Origin: Cuscuta epithymum | Taxonomy: Eukaryota; Streptophyta; Magnoliopsida; Solanales; Convolvulaceae | Length of the DNA stretch: 64,000 bases | Direction of reading: 5' to 3' | Assembly: GCA_945859915.1 (NCBI GenBank) | Contig: CAMAPF010001062.1 | Coordinates: 496,001-560,000 of the forward strand | Part shown: positions 32,175 through 42,199 of the stretch, in pieces | How the letters are laid out: every line of letters starts with the position of its first letter | How positions within the stretch are numbered: the stretch's first letter is position 1 | Position numbers and translations under genes: made by a program | The notes under the pieces: model-generated | Seen by the model: the letters and a program-made list of their open reading frames with translations, nothing else | What the model was told of the DNA's origin: nothing | The model's database searches: none

Positions 32175-35100
32175 TGGTATCAGAGCCGTAGCAAGAGACG
32201 ATCGCTACACAAGGTCCTGTTCATCGCCAAAGCTCCGATTGCAGCACCAGCGTGCGAACGCATCGGCGGCTATGGGGGACGAAACAGCACCCAGGTTAGA
32301 TCCAGTTTCACGTGGCCCAGCGGCAGGAGGCAGTCTGCCGGCAGCCGTGACTCGCGGTGAAGGAGGGGCAGTACACGCACATGTGGTGACCTCTCTGGAT
32401 TTACCTCATACGACCACGCCGGAGTCTTCCCGTTCTGGCGGCGGCAATTATAACCAGCTTAAAGAATTGACAAGGGAACAGGTTCAGGCATTTTTACACA
32501 CGACTAATGCAGAAACTCATTCCACTTTTCACATGCCGGGTAAGCATTGTACTCTTGACTGGATAATTGATACCGGTGCTTCCCGACATGTAACGGGTGA
32601 TTTGAGCCGCCTTATTGATGTTGTCAGCATTCGTGACTGTTCTGTGGGCCTGCCCGATGGGCGCACAGTGTACGCTACTTTGAAAGGCCGTGTGGTTTTA
32701 TCTAATGACTTGGCTCTTGATCATGTTCTCTATGTTCCCAAATTAAATTGTCATCTTATTTCAGTTTCTCAGTTGACTGATCAATCAGCATGCGTTGTTA
32801 CTTTCACTAATTCTCTGTGTGCTATACAGGACCTACACTCGAGGAGCCTGATTGGAGCTGGTGAGAGACGGGATGGGTTGTTTTACTTCCGACGTGTACC
32901 TGCATTGCATGCTGTGCGAGTGACTGGTATTCCGGAATTTGAGTTATGGCATCGGCGGTTGGGCCATCCATCAGACCGGGTTCTTAAATTATTGCCTGCT
33001 ATCAGTTCTAGTAGTTTTAAAAAATCTTTGAATAAAGCTTGTGTTGTCTGTCCCCAAGCCAAACAAGTGCTAGGAGGAAAAACTCCATATGAGGCACTCA
33101 CTGGGCGTGTTCCCGATTTTAGCCATATACGTGTGTTCGGGTGTTTATGCTTTGCCCACAACAAGAAATCCAAGGGTGACAAATTTCTTCCACGGAGTAA
33201 ACGGTGTGCTTTTGTTGGTTATCCTCATGGCCAGAAAGGGTGGAAAGTCTATGATATGGAGACCGGTGACATATTTGTTTCACGAGATGTCAAGTTCCAT
33301 GAAGATGAATTCCCTTTCTCGGTTGATGGCACGAAAAATGAGCACGAGGTAAACATTTCCACGGAAATGCATGCCGCTACTCCGGCCATTCTTCATGACG
33401 AGGCTGATTTGCATGCACACGAAGACACCACTGCCTCGGCTGTGTATCAGGATGGAGCTTCGGATCACCTGCCTCCACATTCACCTCCAGTAAGTTCTGA
33501 GGCTCCTATCACGGCAACCGAACCATTGCTTGGCCGTGGTCAGAGAGCTAAGCGCACGTCGGTACTACTCCGTGATTTTGTGACTCACGTTCGGACACAA
33601 CACCCATCCCCGTCTTTCTCTGCTTCTTCGGGTAACTCAGGTATGTCCTATCCTATAGCGCATTATGTGAATTGTGATAAATTTTCTTCTCGTCATCGGG
33701 AGTTTCTTGGAGCTATTCTTGCAGGTCTGGAACCGAGATCTTTTAAAGAAGCCATGACTGATGAAGGATGGCGGAAAGCCATGCAAAGTGAAATACGTGC
33801 TCTTGAAGACAATCAGACTTGGATTCTAGAACCTTTACCTGCAGGTAAAAAGGCCCTTGGATGTAAATGGGTATATAAAATTAAGTATCATTCTGATGGT
33901 ACGGTGGAGCGCCTCAAGGCACGTTTGGTAGTCTTTAGCAATCATCAGGAGGAGGGCATAGATTATACTGAGACATTTGCTCCCGTAGCTAAAATGGTTA
34001 TGGTTAGGGCATTTTTAGCAGTAGCGGCAGCTAAAAATTGGGAACTTCACCAGATGGACGTACACAATGCGTTCCTTCACGGGGATTTAGACGAGGAAGT
34101 CTACATGAAGCTTCCTCCAGGTTTTCATCCTGCTCAGCCCGATGTTGTGTGTCGGTTGAAGAAATCTTTATATGGGCTACGGCAGGCTCCCCGATGTTGG
34201 TTTGCCAAATTAGCTGCTTCTTTGCGTCATTATGGTTTTTCTCAGTCATATTCGGATTATTCTTTATTTATTTTCCGACGTGTAGATATATTTTTGAATG
34301 TGCTAATTTATGTAGACGATCTGATCATTGCTGGGAATGACTCCGCCGCTTTGACAGCTTTTAAACAATATTTGAGCACGTGCTTTCATATGAAAGACTT
34401 GGGCACACTCAAATACTTCTTAGGCATTGAGGTGGCACGCAATTCTGAAGGTATATTTTTATGTCAACGGAAGTATGCCCTAGATATTATTTCCGAGACT
34501 GGCATGCTAGGTGCAAAACCTGCTGGGTTTCCCATTGAACAAAATCACACCTTGGCTCTAGCTACCGGACCGCCCTTCGCCGATCCTGAATCCTATCGAC
34601 GTCTAGTTGGTCGATTGATTTATTTATCTTTCACGCGTCCTGACCTGGCTTATGCAGTGCACATTCTTTCTCAGTTCATGCAAACTCCCCGTCAACCACA
34701 CTGGGATGCCGCGCTTCGTGTTGTCCGCTACTTGAAGGGTACCCCGGGTCAAGGTATTCTTTTGAACTCTTCTTGTGACATGACTTTGTCAGGGTGGTGT
34801 GACTCTGACTGGGCTAGTTGTCCTCTCTCCCGTCGTTCTCTTACTGGTTGGGTTGTGTTTCTTGGTAATTCCCCGATCTCTTGGAAAACCAAGAAACAAC
34901 ATACTGTGTCCCGGTCATCAGCCGAGGCAGAGTATCGTTCCATGGCAGCTCTTACCGCTGAATTAAAATGGCTTAAAAGTCTTCTACTCAGTCTCGGCGT
35001 AGCGCATTCTCGACCCATCTCCTTGTTCTGTGACAGCAAATCCGCGCTTCATATTGCCCATAATCCTGTGTTTCACGAGCGTACAAAGCACATCGAAGGA

Positions 35101-35265
35101 GATTGTCATTACATTCGTGACGCAATTCAAGAAGGACTTATTGTTGCGCACCATGTTTCGACTAATGAGCAACTAGCTGATATTTTTACGAAAGCCTTGG
35201 GAAAGCGGCAGTTTCTTTATCTCCTTCGCAAGTTGGGCATTTATGATCCGCATGCTCCAACTTGA
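32128..35265 (+). CDS. Copia polyprotein lacking most of Gag and the integrase core (PR-RT-RH intact)
   Basis: One 1045-codon frame with no stop. Seen in order: linker LTREQVQAFL (remnant of the gag end), aspartic protease with WIIDTGASRHVTGD near residue 144, GAG-pre-integrase motif ELWHRRLGHPS near 270, then an abrupt join near 310 from CVVCPQAKQ to LGGKTPYEAL. Next come reverse transcriptase from about 560, with YVDD near 728, and RNase H with CDSDWAS near 891, ending ADIFTKALGKRQ and a normal tail. The CCHC zinc knuckle and the integrase DDE region (usually about 140-150 residues at the join) are absent, yet the frame is kept. The first ATG lies in the LTR; the true start is unknown, and a later ATG at 32272 is equally possible. 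It cannot insert without helper Gag and integrase. Confidence 0.88.
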   Translation: MKETGFHFALITKTYYGIRAVARDDRYTRSCSSPKLRLQHQRANASAAMGDETAPRLDPVSRGPAAGGSLPAAVTRGEGGAVHAHVVTSLDLPHTTTPESSRSGGGNYNQLKELTREQVQAFLHTTNAETHSTFHMPGKHCTLDWIIDTGASRHVTGDLSRLIDVVSIRDCSVGLPDGRTVYATLKGRVVLSNDLALDHVLYVPKLNCHLISVSQLTDQSACVVTFTNSLCAIQDLHSRSLIGAGERRDGLFYFRRVPALHAVRVTGIPEFELWHRRLGHPSDRVLKLLPAISSSSFKKSLNKACVVCPQAKQVLGGKTPYEALTGRVPDFSHIRVFGCLCFAHNKKSKGDKFLPRSKRCAFVGYPHGQKGWKVYDMETGDIFVSRDVKFHEDEFPFSVDGTKNEHEVNISTEMHAATPAILHDEADLHAHEDTTASAVYQDGASDHLPPHSPPVSSEAPITATEPLLGRGQRAKRTSVLLRDFVTHVRTQHPSPSFSASSGNSGMSYPIAHYVNCDKFSSRHREFLGAILAGLEPRSFKEAMTDEGWRKAMQSEIRALEDNQTWILEPLPAGKKALGCKWVYKIKYHSDGTVERLKARLVVFSNHQEEGIDYTETFAPVAKMVMVRAFLAVAAAKNWELHQMDVHNAFLHGDLDEEVYMKLPPGFHPAQPDVVCRLKKSLYGLRQAPRCWFAKLAASLRHYGFSQSYSDYSLFIFRRVDIFLNVLIYVDDLIIAGNDSAALTAFKQYLSTCFHMKDLGTLKYFLGIEVARNSEGIFLCQRKYALDIISETGMLGAKPAGFPIEQNHTLALATGPPFADPESYRRLVGRLIYLSFTRPDLAYAVHILSQFMQTPRQPHWDAALRVVRYLKGTPGQGILLNSSCDMTLSGWCDSDWASCPLSRRSLTGWVVFLGNSPISWKTKKQHTVSRSSAEAEYRSMAALTAELKWLKSLLLSLGVAHSRPISLFCDSKSALHIAHNPVFHERTKHIEGDCHYIRDAIQEGLIVAHHVSTNEQLADIFTKALGKRQFLYLLRKLGIYDPHAPT
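32175..32186 (+). other. Primer binding site, tRNA-iMet type (copia A)
   Basis: TGGTATCAGAGC lies directly after the 5' LTR and is complementary to the 3' end of plant initiator tRNA-Met. Confidence 0.9.
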
Positions 35266-35272
35266 GGGGGGG
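35264..35272 (+). other. Polypurine tract (copia A)
   Basis: GAGGGGGGG directly precedes the 3' LTR and overlaps the stop codon of the open frame. Confidence 0.88.
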
Positions 35273-35445
35273 TGTTAGGCAGGATTGGGCTTTATTTATA
35301 TTATTACTATTTATTGTAATTAGTTAGTAAATGGGCTGCGGCCATATGATTAGAATAGGGCTGTTCATTGTTGTATATATATACGGAGTATTGTATCAAT
35401 GAAGGAGACAGGATTTCATTTTGCTCTAATAACCAAAACTTATTA
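35273..35445 (+). repeat. 3' LTR of copia A
   Basis: Begins TGTTAGGCAGGATTGGGC and runs to about AAAACTTATTA. It carries one copy of the 42-bp block that is doubled in the 5' LTR. Confidence 0.88.
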
Positions 35446-35788
35446 ATTTGATTTGAATTCGTGTAAGATGGCACCCAAATTGTAAACTTACCGTTATAAG
35501 ATAAATACACTTGTTTTCCTAAAAGCAAGATATTCCCCGTGTGCTTATATAATTTACAAATACAATTACAGTATTTGAAGGGATATATGATCGACATAGG
35601 TCATATATCCTTTCAAATATTTTGAGTGACGGTATAAACCAACAGACTGATAATTCTCATGGATGAACTTAACAATCAAGGGATATGCACCGAATAGAGC
35701 CATATTTCGAAACCCTATATATTGAGTGTGTAAACGAAACAGTCACGATTCTGATTAACCTGCGAACTTCAATATGATCATATTGAAT
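35446..35788. repeat. Hairpin-mosaic DNA, short block
   Basis: Gene-free. A GGGATATATGATC word pairs with a GGTCATATATCC word near 35580-35610. Confidence 0.45.
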
Positions 35789-35796
35789 AACGAAAG

Positions 35797-36471
35797 TAGG
35801 GGTGTAAACGAGCCGAGCCGAGCCCGAGCATGGGTATGCTTGAGCTTGAGCTTGATAAGAATTCACGAGCTCGATCTCGAGCTTGGACGAGTTAAATATT
35901 TCGAGTTCGATCTCGAGCCGAGCTCAACTCGAGCTGTATTCGAGCTTGATTCGAGCTCTGGTCAAGTTTCGCTAATTAATTTTTATAGATTTGAACTTGA
36001 ATTAGATGCTCGAACTCGAGCTAAAAATATTATAGGTGTACTTTTTCATTCTCATTTTTAGGTTATATCTTATTTACTAACATTTGTATTCTTATTTTAT
36101 TGTCAATAAATATTAAGAGTACATATTATAATTATTACAGATTATGAGTATAATAATAATACTACACACATGTTATTATTTTTGTAATTATTACTATTAT
36201 AATATACTCCATCTGTGATAAGTATTGAAATGGAATAGTCCTAAATTGGAATATATATTTCAAAAAGTGTATATATATAATTATTACATATATATTTATT
36301 ATATATAAAATATGACACAAAGGCTCGCGAACCGGCTCGCGAGCAACGAGCCTAAAATAAATAGGCTTGAATTGAGCTTGTTAACTATTCGAGTCGAGCC
36401 GAACTCGAGTCGAACTTTTCTCGAGTGATCCACGAGCGGCTCGTGAGCGGCTTGGCTCATTTACACCCCTA
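35797..36471. mobile_element. hAT-type MITE
   Basis: Ends TAGGGGTGTAAACGAGCC and, on the right, GGCTCATTTACACCCCTA are inverted. AACGAAAG (8 bp) is repeated exactly at 35789-35796 and 36472-36479. Subterminal GAGCTCGA and CTCGAGC words recur in both directions. The 675 bp have no convincing coding capacity. Confidence 0.92.
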
Positions 36472-36479
36472 AACGAAAG

Positions 36480-36973
36480 TAGGCTATTCTACGGTATTAT
36501 AGAGAAGGCAATCCAGACATGTAACATATTTTGTATAACCTAGTGTGTTCCAGACTGTTTAGATTGAGTTTATTCAGTGTTATACTTATCATATTCTAAG
36601 GTGATACATATGTTTTGTTTCACCTAAAACTCCCCAAATCTTAGACACAGAGGGCCTGTTTACTAACATAGATATTTTCCAGTTTTCCAGAAAACTGGAA
36701 AACTGGAAACGTGTTTACCAACAAAAATTGCTGGAAAACTGGAGAAAGGAAAACAGAAAAACGCGTTGATCAAATCGTTTTCAACAACGGGAAAAATGAG
36801 ATATGTCTCTCTTTTTCTTAATGATTTGGAGAAGTGACTTTTACTAGTTTTCCAAATTTGGAAAACGCAGATGCTACAGTGCCGTTGCAATGAATTTGTA
36901 TACTTACACCTAGTGGTGGGTCCAGTCCTGCTCTGCTGTCGATTCCATTCTGGTACCTCCATTCTCGTACCTT
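36480..36973. other. Intergenic stretch with an AAACTGGAAAAC palindrome cluster
   Basis: 36480-36650 resembles mosaic. 36655-36770 holds inverted words built on TTTTCCAGTTTTCCAG and its complement, perhaps one end of a small transposon starting GGGCCTGTTTAC. No gene. Confidence 0.4.
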
Positions 36974-37690
36974 CACTAGTGCAAAAACGCCGATCAGAGG
37001 CGCTTGAAATTGCCCACGCGCGGCGCTTCGAAGCGCCTCTAAATAATGTGTCGCAAATCTAAATTGGAGGCGCTTTTCAGACTGGAAGCGCCTCTAATTT
37101 TTTTTTAAAAAAAAAAATTAGAAATTTTGCGGCACTTCGGTCAGAAAAAGCGCCGCACGCACGACTTAAATAGAGGCGTTTTTTATTTTAGAAGCGCCTC
37201 TAATGTTCTTTTTTTGAATTTATATCGCTGTTTAGAGGCGCTTCTGACGAAAAAAGCGCCTCCAAACTCTGCTACGTAAACTGATTTAGAGGCGCTTCTG
37301 ACCACAAAAATGCCTCCAAAATCTGCTCCGTAAACTTATTTAGAGGCACTTTTGTCATAAAAAGTGCCTCCAATTGTTAATATTATTTTTTATAATTTTA
37401 TTTAAATTACTATATAACCTGTTCTATTTACAGATCAATTATAAACCAAAACAACACATTCATTCATAAAACCAGAATAACGATAGAATTGTTTCGTACA
37501 AATTCAATTCAAAAGGTACAAATTTGCATCACAATAGAAATAAATTACATTCAAGTTTGCTTAATTTTCACAATTCTACATAGTCATAACACTTCATAAC
37601 ACTTCATCTACAAAAAACTTAGCCCATACTTTTCTAATTAATGTCATCAAACTCCTCCGTTGTATATGGCTCAATTCTTGCATTCCAAAC
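36974..37690 (-). mobile_element. Truncated CACTA element end with GAGGCGC subterminal repeats
   Basis: Starts CACTAGTGCAAAAACGCC, then to about 37375 holds repeated GAGGCGCTTCTGAC-type words in both directions, a typical CACTA subterminal structure. The opposite end is not found in the window. The AT-rich part that follows contains a candidate terminal exon on the minus strand (37634-37690). The remainder of the element is missing. Confidence 0.7.
37634..37690 (-). pseudogene. Candidate terminal exon of a CACTA-borne gene
   Basis: On the minus strand a TTTTCAG acceptor is followed by VWNARIEPYTTEEFDDIN and a stop. The position next to the subterminal repeats fits the last exon of a transposon gene. 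The protein is not identified. Confidence 0.35.
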
Positions 37691-37844
37691 CTGAAAATAA
37701 TCATACAAATATAGACAAAATAAATAATGAGAAGCTAAATTATATATAAGTTATATGATTTAATGAAATCCACCTATTGAAGTATAAGAAATATTAAGTT
37801 CCCTACTTCAATCCACCCCTCATCAGATTAACACACATTCTAAG

Positions 37845-38301
37845 AAGGGAAAAGGGGCAAATAAGCCCTCGAACTAATCAAAAAAGTGCAAATAAGCCCT
37901 TTTGTAGGAAGTTCTGACTGATCATCGTCATTTGGGAAGGTTCTCGGTGGAATTTTTTTATGAATTTTTTTGAGCATCTTCTTCATCAAGTCTAGTTTAG
38001 CCATACCAAATTTCAGCTAAAAATTAAACCGGGAAGGCACTCAAATGATTTTCGAAAATATACTGTGTTGTTTAGCTGCGCAGTTATCTTCAAAAATTCA
38101 TTTGACTGTCTTCCCGATTGAATTTTTAGCTGAAATTCGGTATGACTAAACTAGACTTAATGAATAAGATGCTCAAGAATTTTCATCAAGAAATTCTACC
38201 GGGAACCTCCCCAAATTACGATGGCCAGACGGAATCTCCTATAAAAGGGCTTATTTGCACTTTTTTTATTAGTTCGAGGGCTTATTTGCCCCTTTTCCCT
38301 T
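37845..38301. mobile_element. Fold-back MITE with AAGGGAAAAGGGGCAAATAA ends
   Basis: The left arm continues through AGCCCTCGAACTAATCAAAAAA and is matched by the inverted right arm ending 38301. Inner words around CGGTTTAATTTTTAGCTGAA also pair, so the 457 bp fold completely. No target duplication could be set, so the family is open. The short frame 38142-38411 is accidental. Confidence 0.78.
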
Positions 38302-38941
38302 GTTTTTATCCACTTAATGAAATGTTCGTCGATTCCGGTTATATCTTTAACTATCTTCCTCTCGAATACTCAATCGAGGAGTATATCTTGTTCATCGAGG
38401 GTAGTTATTAATAACGAGACACGTTCATTAATAAAACTTACTATCGAGTTAATATAGAACACGCGCCGTATATTAACTCGATAGTAGCAATAAAATCAAG
38501 ATGAAAACGATTGAGATTGACAACCTCAACACAAGCGGTTTATTGGTTTAATCAACATAATTAATTCCCCTTGGTTTATTAACCATGAAATGCATTCATT
38601 AATAACCCAAGTTTACTACCGTGAAAACGATCGAACGATTAACAAGCGTATTCGTCGATTGATAATTCTAGTAATAATTAATATATGAAACAAAACTAGT
38701 TGATCCTTTAAGTGATGTTCAAAATATTAATATGAAATATAAATACGAATTAATTAATACTCAAGGAAGAATATTAAAGAAGATGAATCCTACTATAGTT
38801 AATATCAAGATGTTGACTAATTGTCATCTTAGTAACCCTCCCCAATATTAACATAGAGGAAGAAATAACTATTACTATGACTAATGTCAAGATGTTAACT
38901 AATTGTCATCTTAGTAACACTCTCCAACATTGATATAGAAA
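38302..38941. other. AT-rich stretch with an 82-bp tandem duplication
   Basis: ATCGAGTTAATATA pairs with TATATTAACTCGAT near 38431-38480. The segment 38791-38872 is repeated, diverged, from 38873 to about 38942 (shared core CTAATTGTCATCTTAGTAAC). No gene. Confidence 0.6.
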
Positions 38942-38943
38942 TA

Positions 38944-39149
38944 CTCCCTCCGTCCCATAATTATCTTCATTCTTTCCTTTTTGGTCCGTCTCAAATTTAT
39001 CTCCTCTTTCCTTTTTTAGCAAAGGATTTGTGGTTCACAACCATTCTTACACATTTCTCTCTCCTCTGCACAACTCTCAACCACACATTTCTCACTTTCT
39101 TAATCTCCGTGCCCAGTCAAAACCGAAGTTAATTCTGGGACGGAGGGAG
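38944..39149. mobile_element. Stowaway (Tc1/mariner) MITE
   Basis: Ends CTCCCTCCGTCCCA and its complement TGGGACGGAGGGAG, with TA at both borders (38942-38943 and 39150-39151). 206 bp, non-coding. Confidence 0.93.
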
Positions 39150-39191
39150 TAGTATTTAAAGGAAGAATTAATATTCAAGTAAGAAGATTAA

Positions 39192-39758
39192 TGTGACACT
39201 CCAAAAATTTAAATAAAAAAAACTATTTAATTAATCAAATAAAATATTAACTCATAAGGAGGGTGACCTTTTTGGTTACAAATTGAAATTTCACTTCGTA
39301 AGAACAAAACAACTAATAATAATACAAAGTTGACAATGATATACACACTACCCAACGGCTAAAGATTTAATACCTAATAACTCCACCAAGAATAAATGGT
39401 ATGAATTTCCATACCTATTACACACGCATACAATAATACTAGTACATGAATATTGGATGATCATAAACGAAAGTAAATGTAAAGATACGTAACGTAAGCC
39501 TAGAACCTTCGTTCGGTGAATATAAGTGTATACATACGAAAGATTTTTAACCCATAAACCCTAGCCGCGCACAAACAAATATGTTGAACCCGTCGGCCTA
39601 GAAAACCTCAGTAAAGCAAAGCTTCCTGTGTAGAAACTAAGCCTGCGTATAAAATAATCAGCAAAATTTCTTGCCTATATCTCCAAAAGAGAGGAAAAGA
39701 ACGAGGGTCGCTGGAGCAGAAACGAAAGCCGGAGTTGCTTCCATCGGACCGGACCGTT
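39192..39758 (+). mobile_element. Possible start of an outer gypsy-type LTR, interrupted by the copia nest
   Basis: TGTGACACTCCAAAAATTTA at 39192 resembles the start of long gypsy LTRs (compare TGTAACACC at 4127). The sequence would continue after the copia element at 62289. No partner LTR or far border is inside the window, so this is inference. Confidence 0.35.
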
Positions 39759-40021
39759 TGTAGGAAGTGGCCCCAGAAATTCAGCTTTGCTATGATCTTC
39801 TATACTTAAACAAACTAAGATTTAACACACATGAATTGATGAAGGAAGATAACAAGAACACTCAGGAAATATACTCCAATCTTTTCTTTCTATTAACATA
39901 GGGGAAAAATCCTTTTTCTTCGAGATGAAAAAACCCCTATCAACACACACCAACATAAATACACACGCAAACAGTTATCAAGAAACAACCACCCTCCTAA
40001 AATTACTCCTACGTGCGTGCA
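39759..40021 (-). repeat. 3' LTR of copia B, distal part
   Basis: These 263 bases match the start (in plus reading) of 61880-62288. The LTR resumes at 47870-48015 after the LARD insertion, and 263 plus 146 gives 409, the length of the intact LTR. Confidence 0.95.
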
Positions 40022-42185
40022 TGTAACGACCGGCCCCAAAACGGCCATTACGATACTCAAACATAAAAGAGACTCGAAAAATCAAGCGGAATAAAGATAC
40101 AAAGCCTCTAAATGAGATTTTATTTCTTTTAAAACAAAATAAACCTTACAACCATAACGAAAGACATCCAAAATAAAACATCCTTAAAACCGTTACACCT
40201 GATCAGGATTTTAAAACGTTTAACAACCCTTTGAAGTACCAACGTACTAAAACAACAATATAACCGATAGCCCGATCTTCTCCGTTAACCCATCCAAAAC
40301 CTTGTCACCGGCTCCATACATTCTCTCAGGCTTTCGTTCATCGTTTATTACCTATACATGAGAACATAGGAGAATAGAATTCTCGTAAGCAATAATGCTT
40401 AGTAAGTCACCATTTTATCCACTAAAACATTTAGGGAATCTTAGCTAATCATAAATAGATACCCATGCTGAATACACCACATATACTATAATCACACATG
40501 ATAACAACACATAAACATTCATGTATCAAACATCAAGAGATTTCCTTATTCATCGTTCTTTCTTCTTATCTTATTCCTTGACTTGATGGGCCCGTAGCTC
40601 GTGTCCTGGCCCCTCGCTGATGACCTCGGGTAGCTAGCCCTCAGCCATCAGAAGCAACCCCGGGACTCCCCGCGGAAGGAGATCCCGCTACGCTCAGCTC
40701 AGGTAGTTACTTGGGGGCACGGCTACCTTGTAACATTACTTATCTTTCATTACTTTCATTATCATCATAACTTCCTTTCATTGTTGGTTCCATAGGAATC
40801 CAACCCAAAATCAAACATAGAACTTGAAATTCATATATCTCATGCCATACAATTTCAAGTATTCAAGCATATATATCATATTCACAATTAGCTAATATCC
40901 CATGCTTTATTTAGAACTATCATGTATAGGTGGTGGTGACTTACCTGTTAACGGCTGAACTCAAAATACTCAAAATAAGTGTGGCACCTTGATAACGTCT
41001 TCCGGTAAGCTCTTCTCTTAAATCTTTAATTAAATGTAATAATGTAATAAGAATTTGCTTTATTCAAGAGTGCACTACACAACCAACTAAATTTTACATG
41101 TTCTGCTGCAAGATGCTATTTAGCTTAGTGCTAGTTTATTCACTTAGGACTCAACACATACTCATAACCACTAACTGAAATTAACCCCAAGAAACCATTT
41201 ACAAAAAAAAACGTGGGTCATCAAAAGCTAGTTTAGAGACCCCTGGAAAAATGTACACTTGTTTTGTGTGTGACTTGTTGTATACGTGAGATATTTAAAG
41301 ATATGTCATATTCTCCTTCTAGGCAAAATGATAAGCCACTCACAATAATTTTCTACTCAATCATAATCTGCTCCACCGTAGACTTATTTATTTGGGAAAA
41401 CAACTTGAAGAACGGACTCAATTGGATGAATAAAACAATGGGAAATAATAGATTCACCAGAGAAGCCTAAATCCTTAACTATTCGAACACCTTAAACACT
41501 AAATTCTAAAACTAGATTGTTATCCCGGTGGAAAGTGAACTGTGAGCGCCAGATTTATAAAGGAACCTTTAAACAAAATGTCGTAAATTGAACTCCAAAA
41601 CCAAGATTTGAAATAAACGTTTGTTTCCCATAAACCTCTGAATTAAAACCCAGCAATCCAAACCTAAGCAACCAGGTTCTATTATTTGACCAACAGGACC
41701 TCTACACACATGAAATCATTCATGTATTGAATTGAAAGTATGGAAAACTTACCAAACATATGTGTTGCTACTAGATTGAGATGAATTGATAAGCTTAGGC
41801 AGATAAACCAGAACACTTTTCGAAAGAAGAAAGGAAGAACAACCGAGACGATCGATGTTCGGTCGTAATGAAGGAAAGAGGTGTAGACTCCTCTAGGGAT
41901 TATAGTCTTTAACATGCCTTTTTGGGCCAATTTAACTGAATTGGGCTTCTAATTAACTTTAATAAAAATGTTTCTAAGACCACTAAAATATATTCTCTCT
42001 TTTTAAATAAATTTGATTAAACCTTAGATTATTCATTTAAAATTCTTGGAGTTTACCGGTCAACGTTATCTGCTATAAACAAAACATGATAAAACAATAA
42101 ATCTTATTAATCACAAAAGAAACTAAGATAACTGACTGAAATAATATTAACTTGAGTGACTAGCTCATAAAATCGGGGTGTTACA
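40022..42185 (-). repeat. 3' LTR of the LARD-like element
   Basis: On the minus strand it begins TGTAACACCCCGATTTTATG and ends GGCCGGTCGTTACA. Short frames within it recur unchanged in the other LTR only because the LTRs are near identical. Confidence 0.95.
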
Positions 42186-42199
42186 ACCCCTCTCACCTT
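42186..42199 (-). other. Polypurine tract of the LARD-like element
   Basis: On the minus strand AAGGTGAGAGGGGT directly precedes the 3' LTR. Confidence 0.88.

Larger units (their letters stand above)
31960..35445 (+). mobile_element. Copia element A, non-autonomous, with long open frame
   Basis: A 3.5 kb Ty1-copia element: 5' LTR 31960-32174, primer site 32175-32186, open frame to 35265, polypurine tract 35264-35272, 3' LTR 35273-35445. Flanking bases ATGTG and ATTTG differ at one position and may be the target duplication. Apart from a 42 bp duplication in the 5' LTR, the LTRs look identical by eye, so the insertion is young. The protein lacks most of Gag and the integrase catalytic core. 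Confidence 0.92.

Noticed and set aside
41264..41470. Conserved small gene duplicated at 46943-47149
   Set aside because: The identical copies are only the two LTRs of one recent element. The same holds for 41682-41930 with 47361-47609, and 52387-52914 with 60712-61239.
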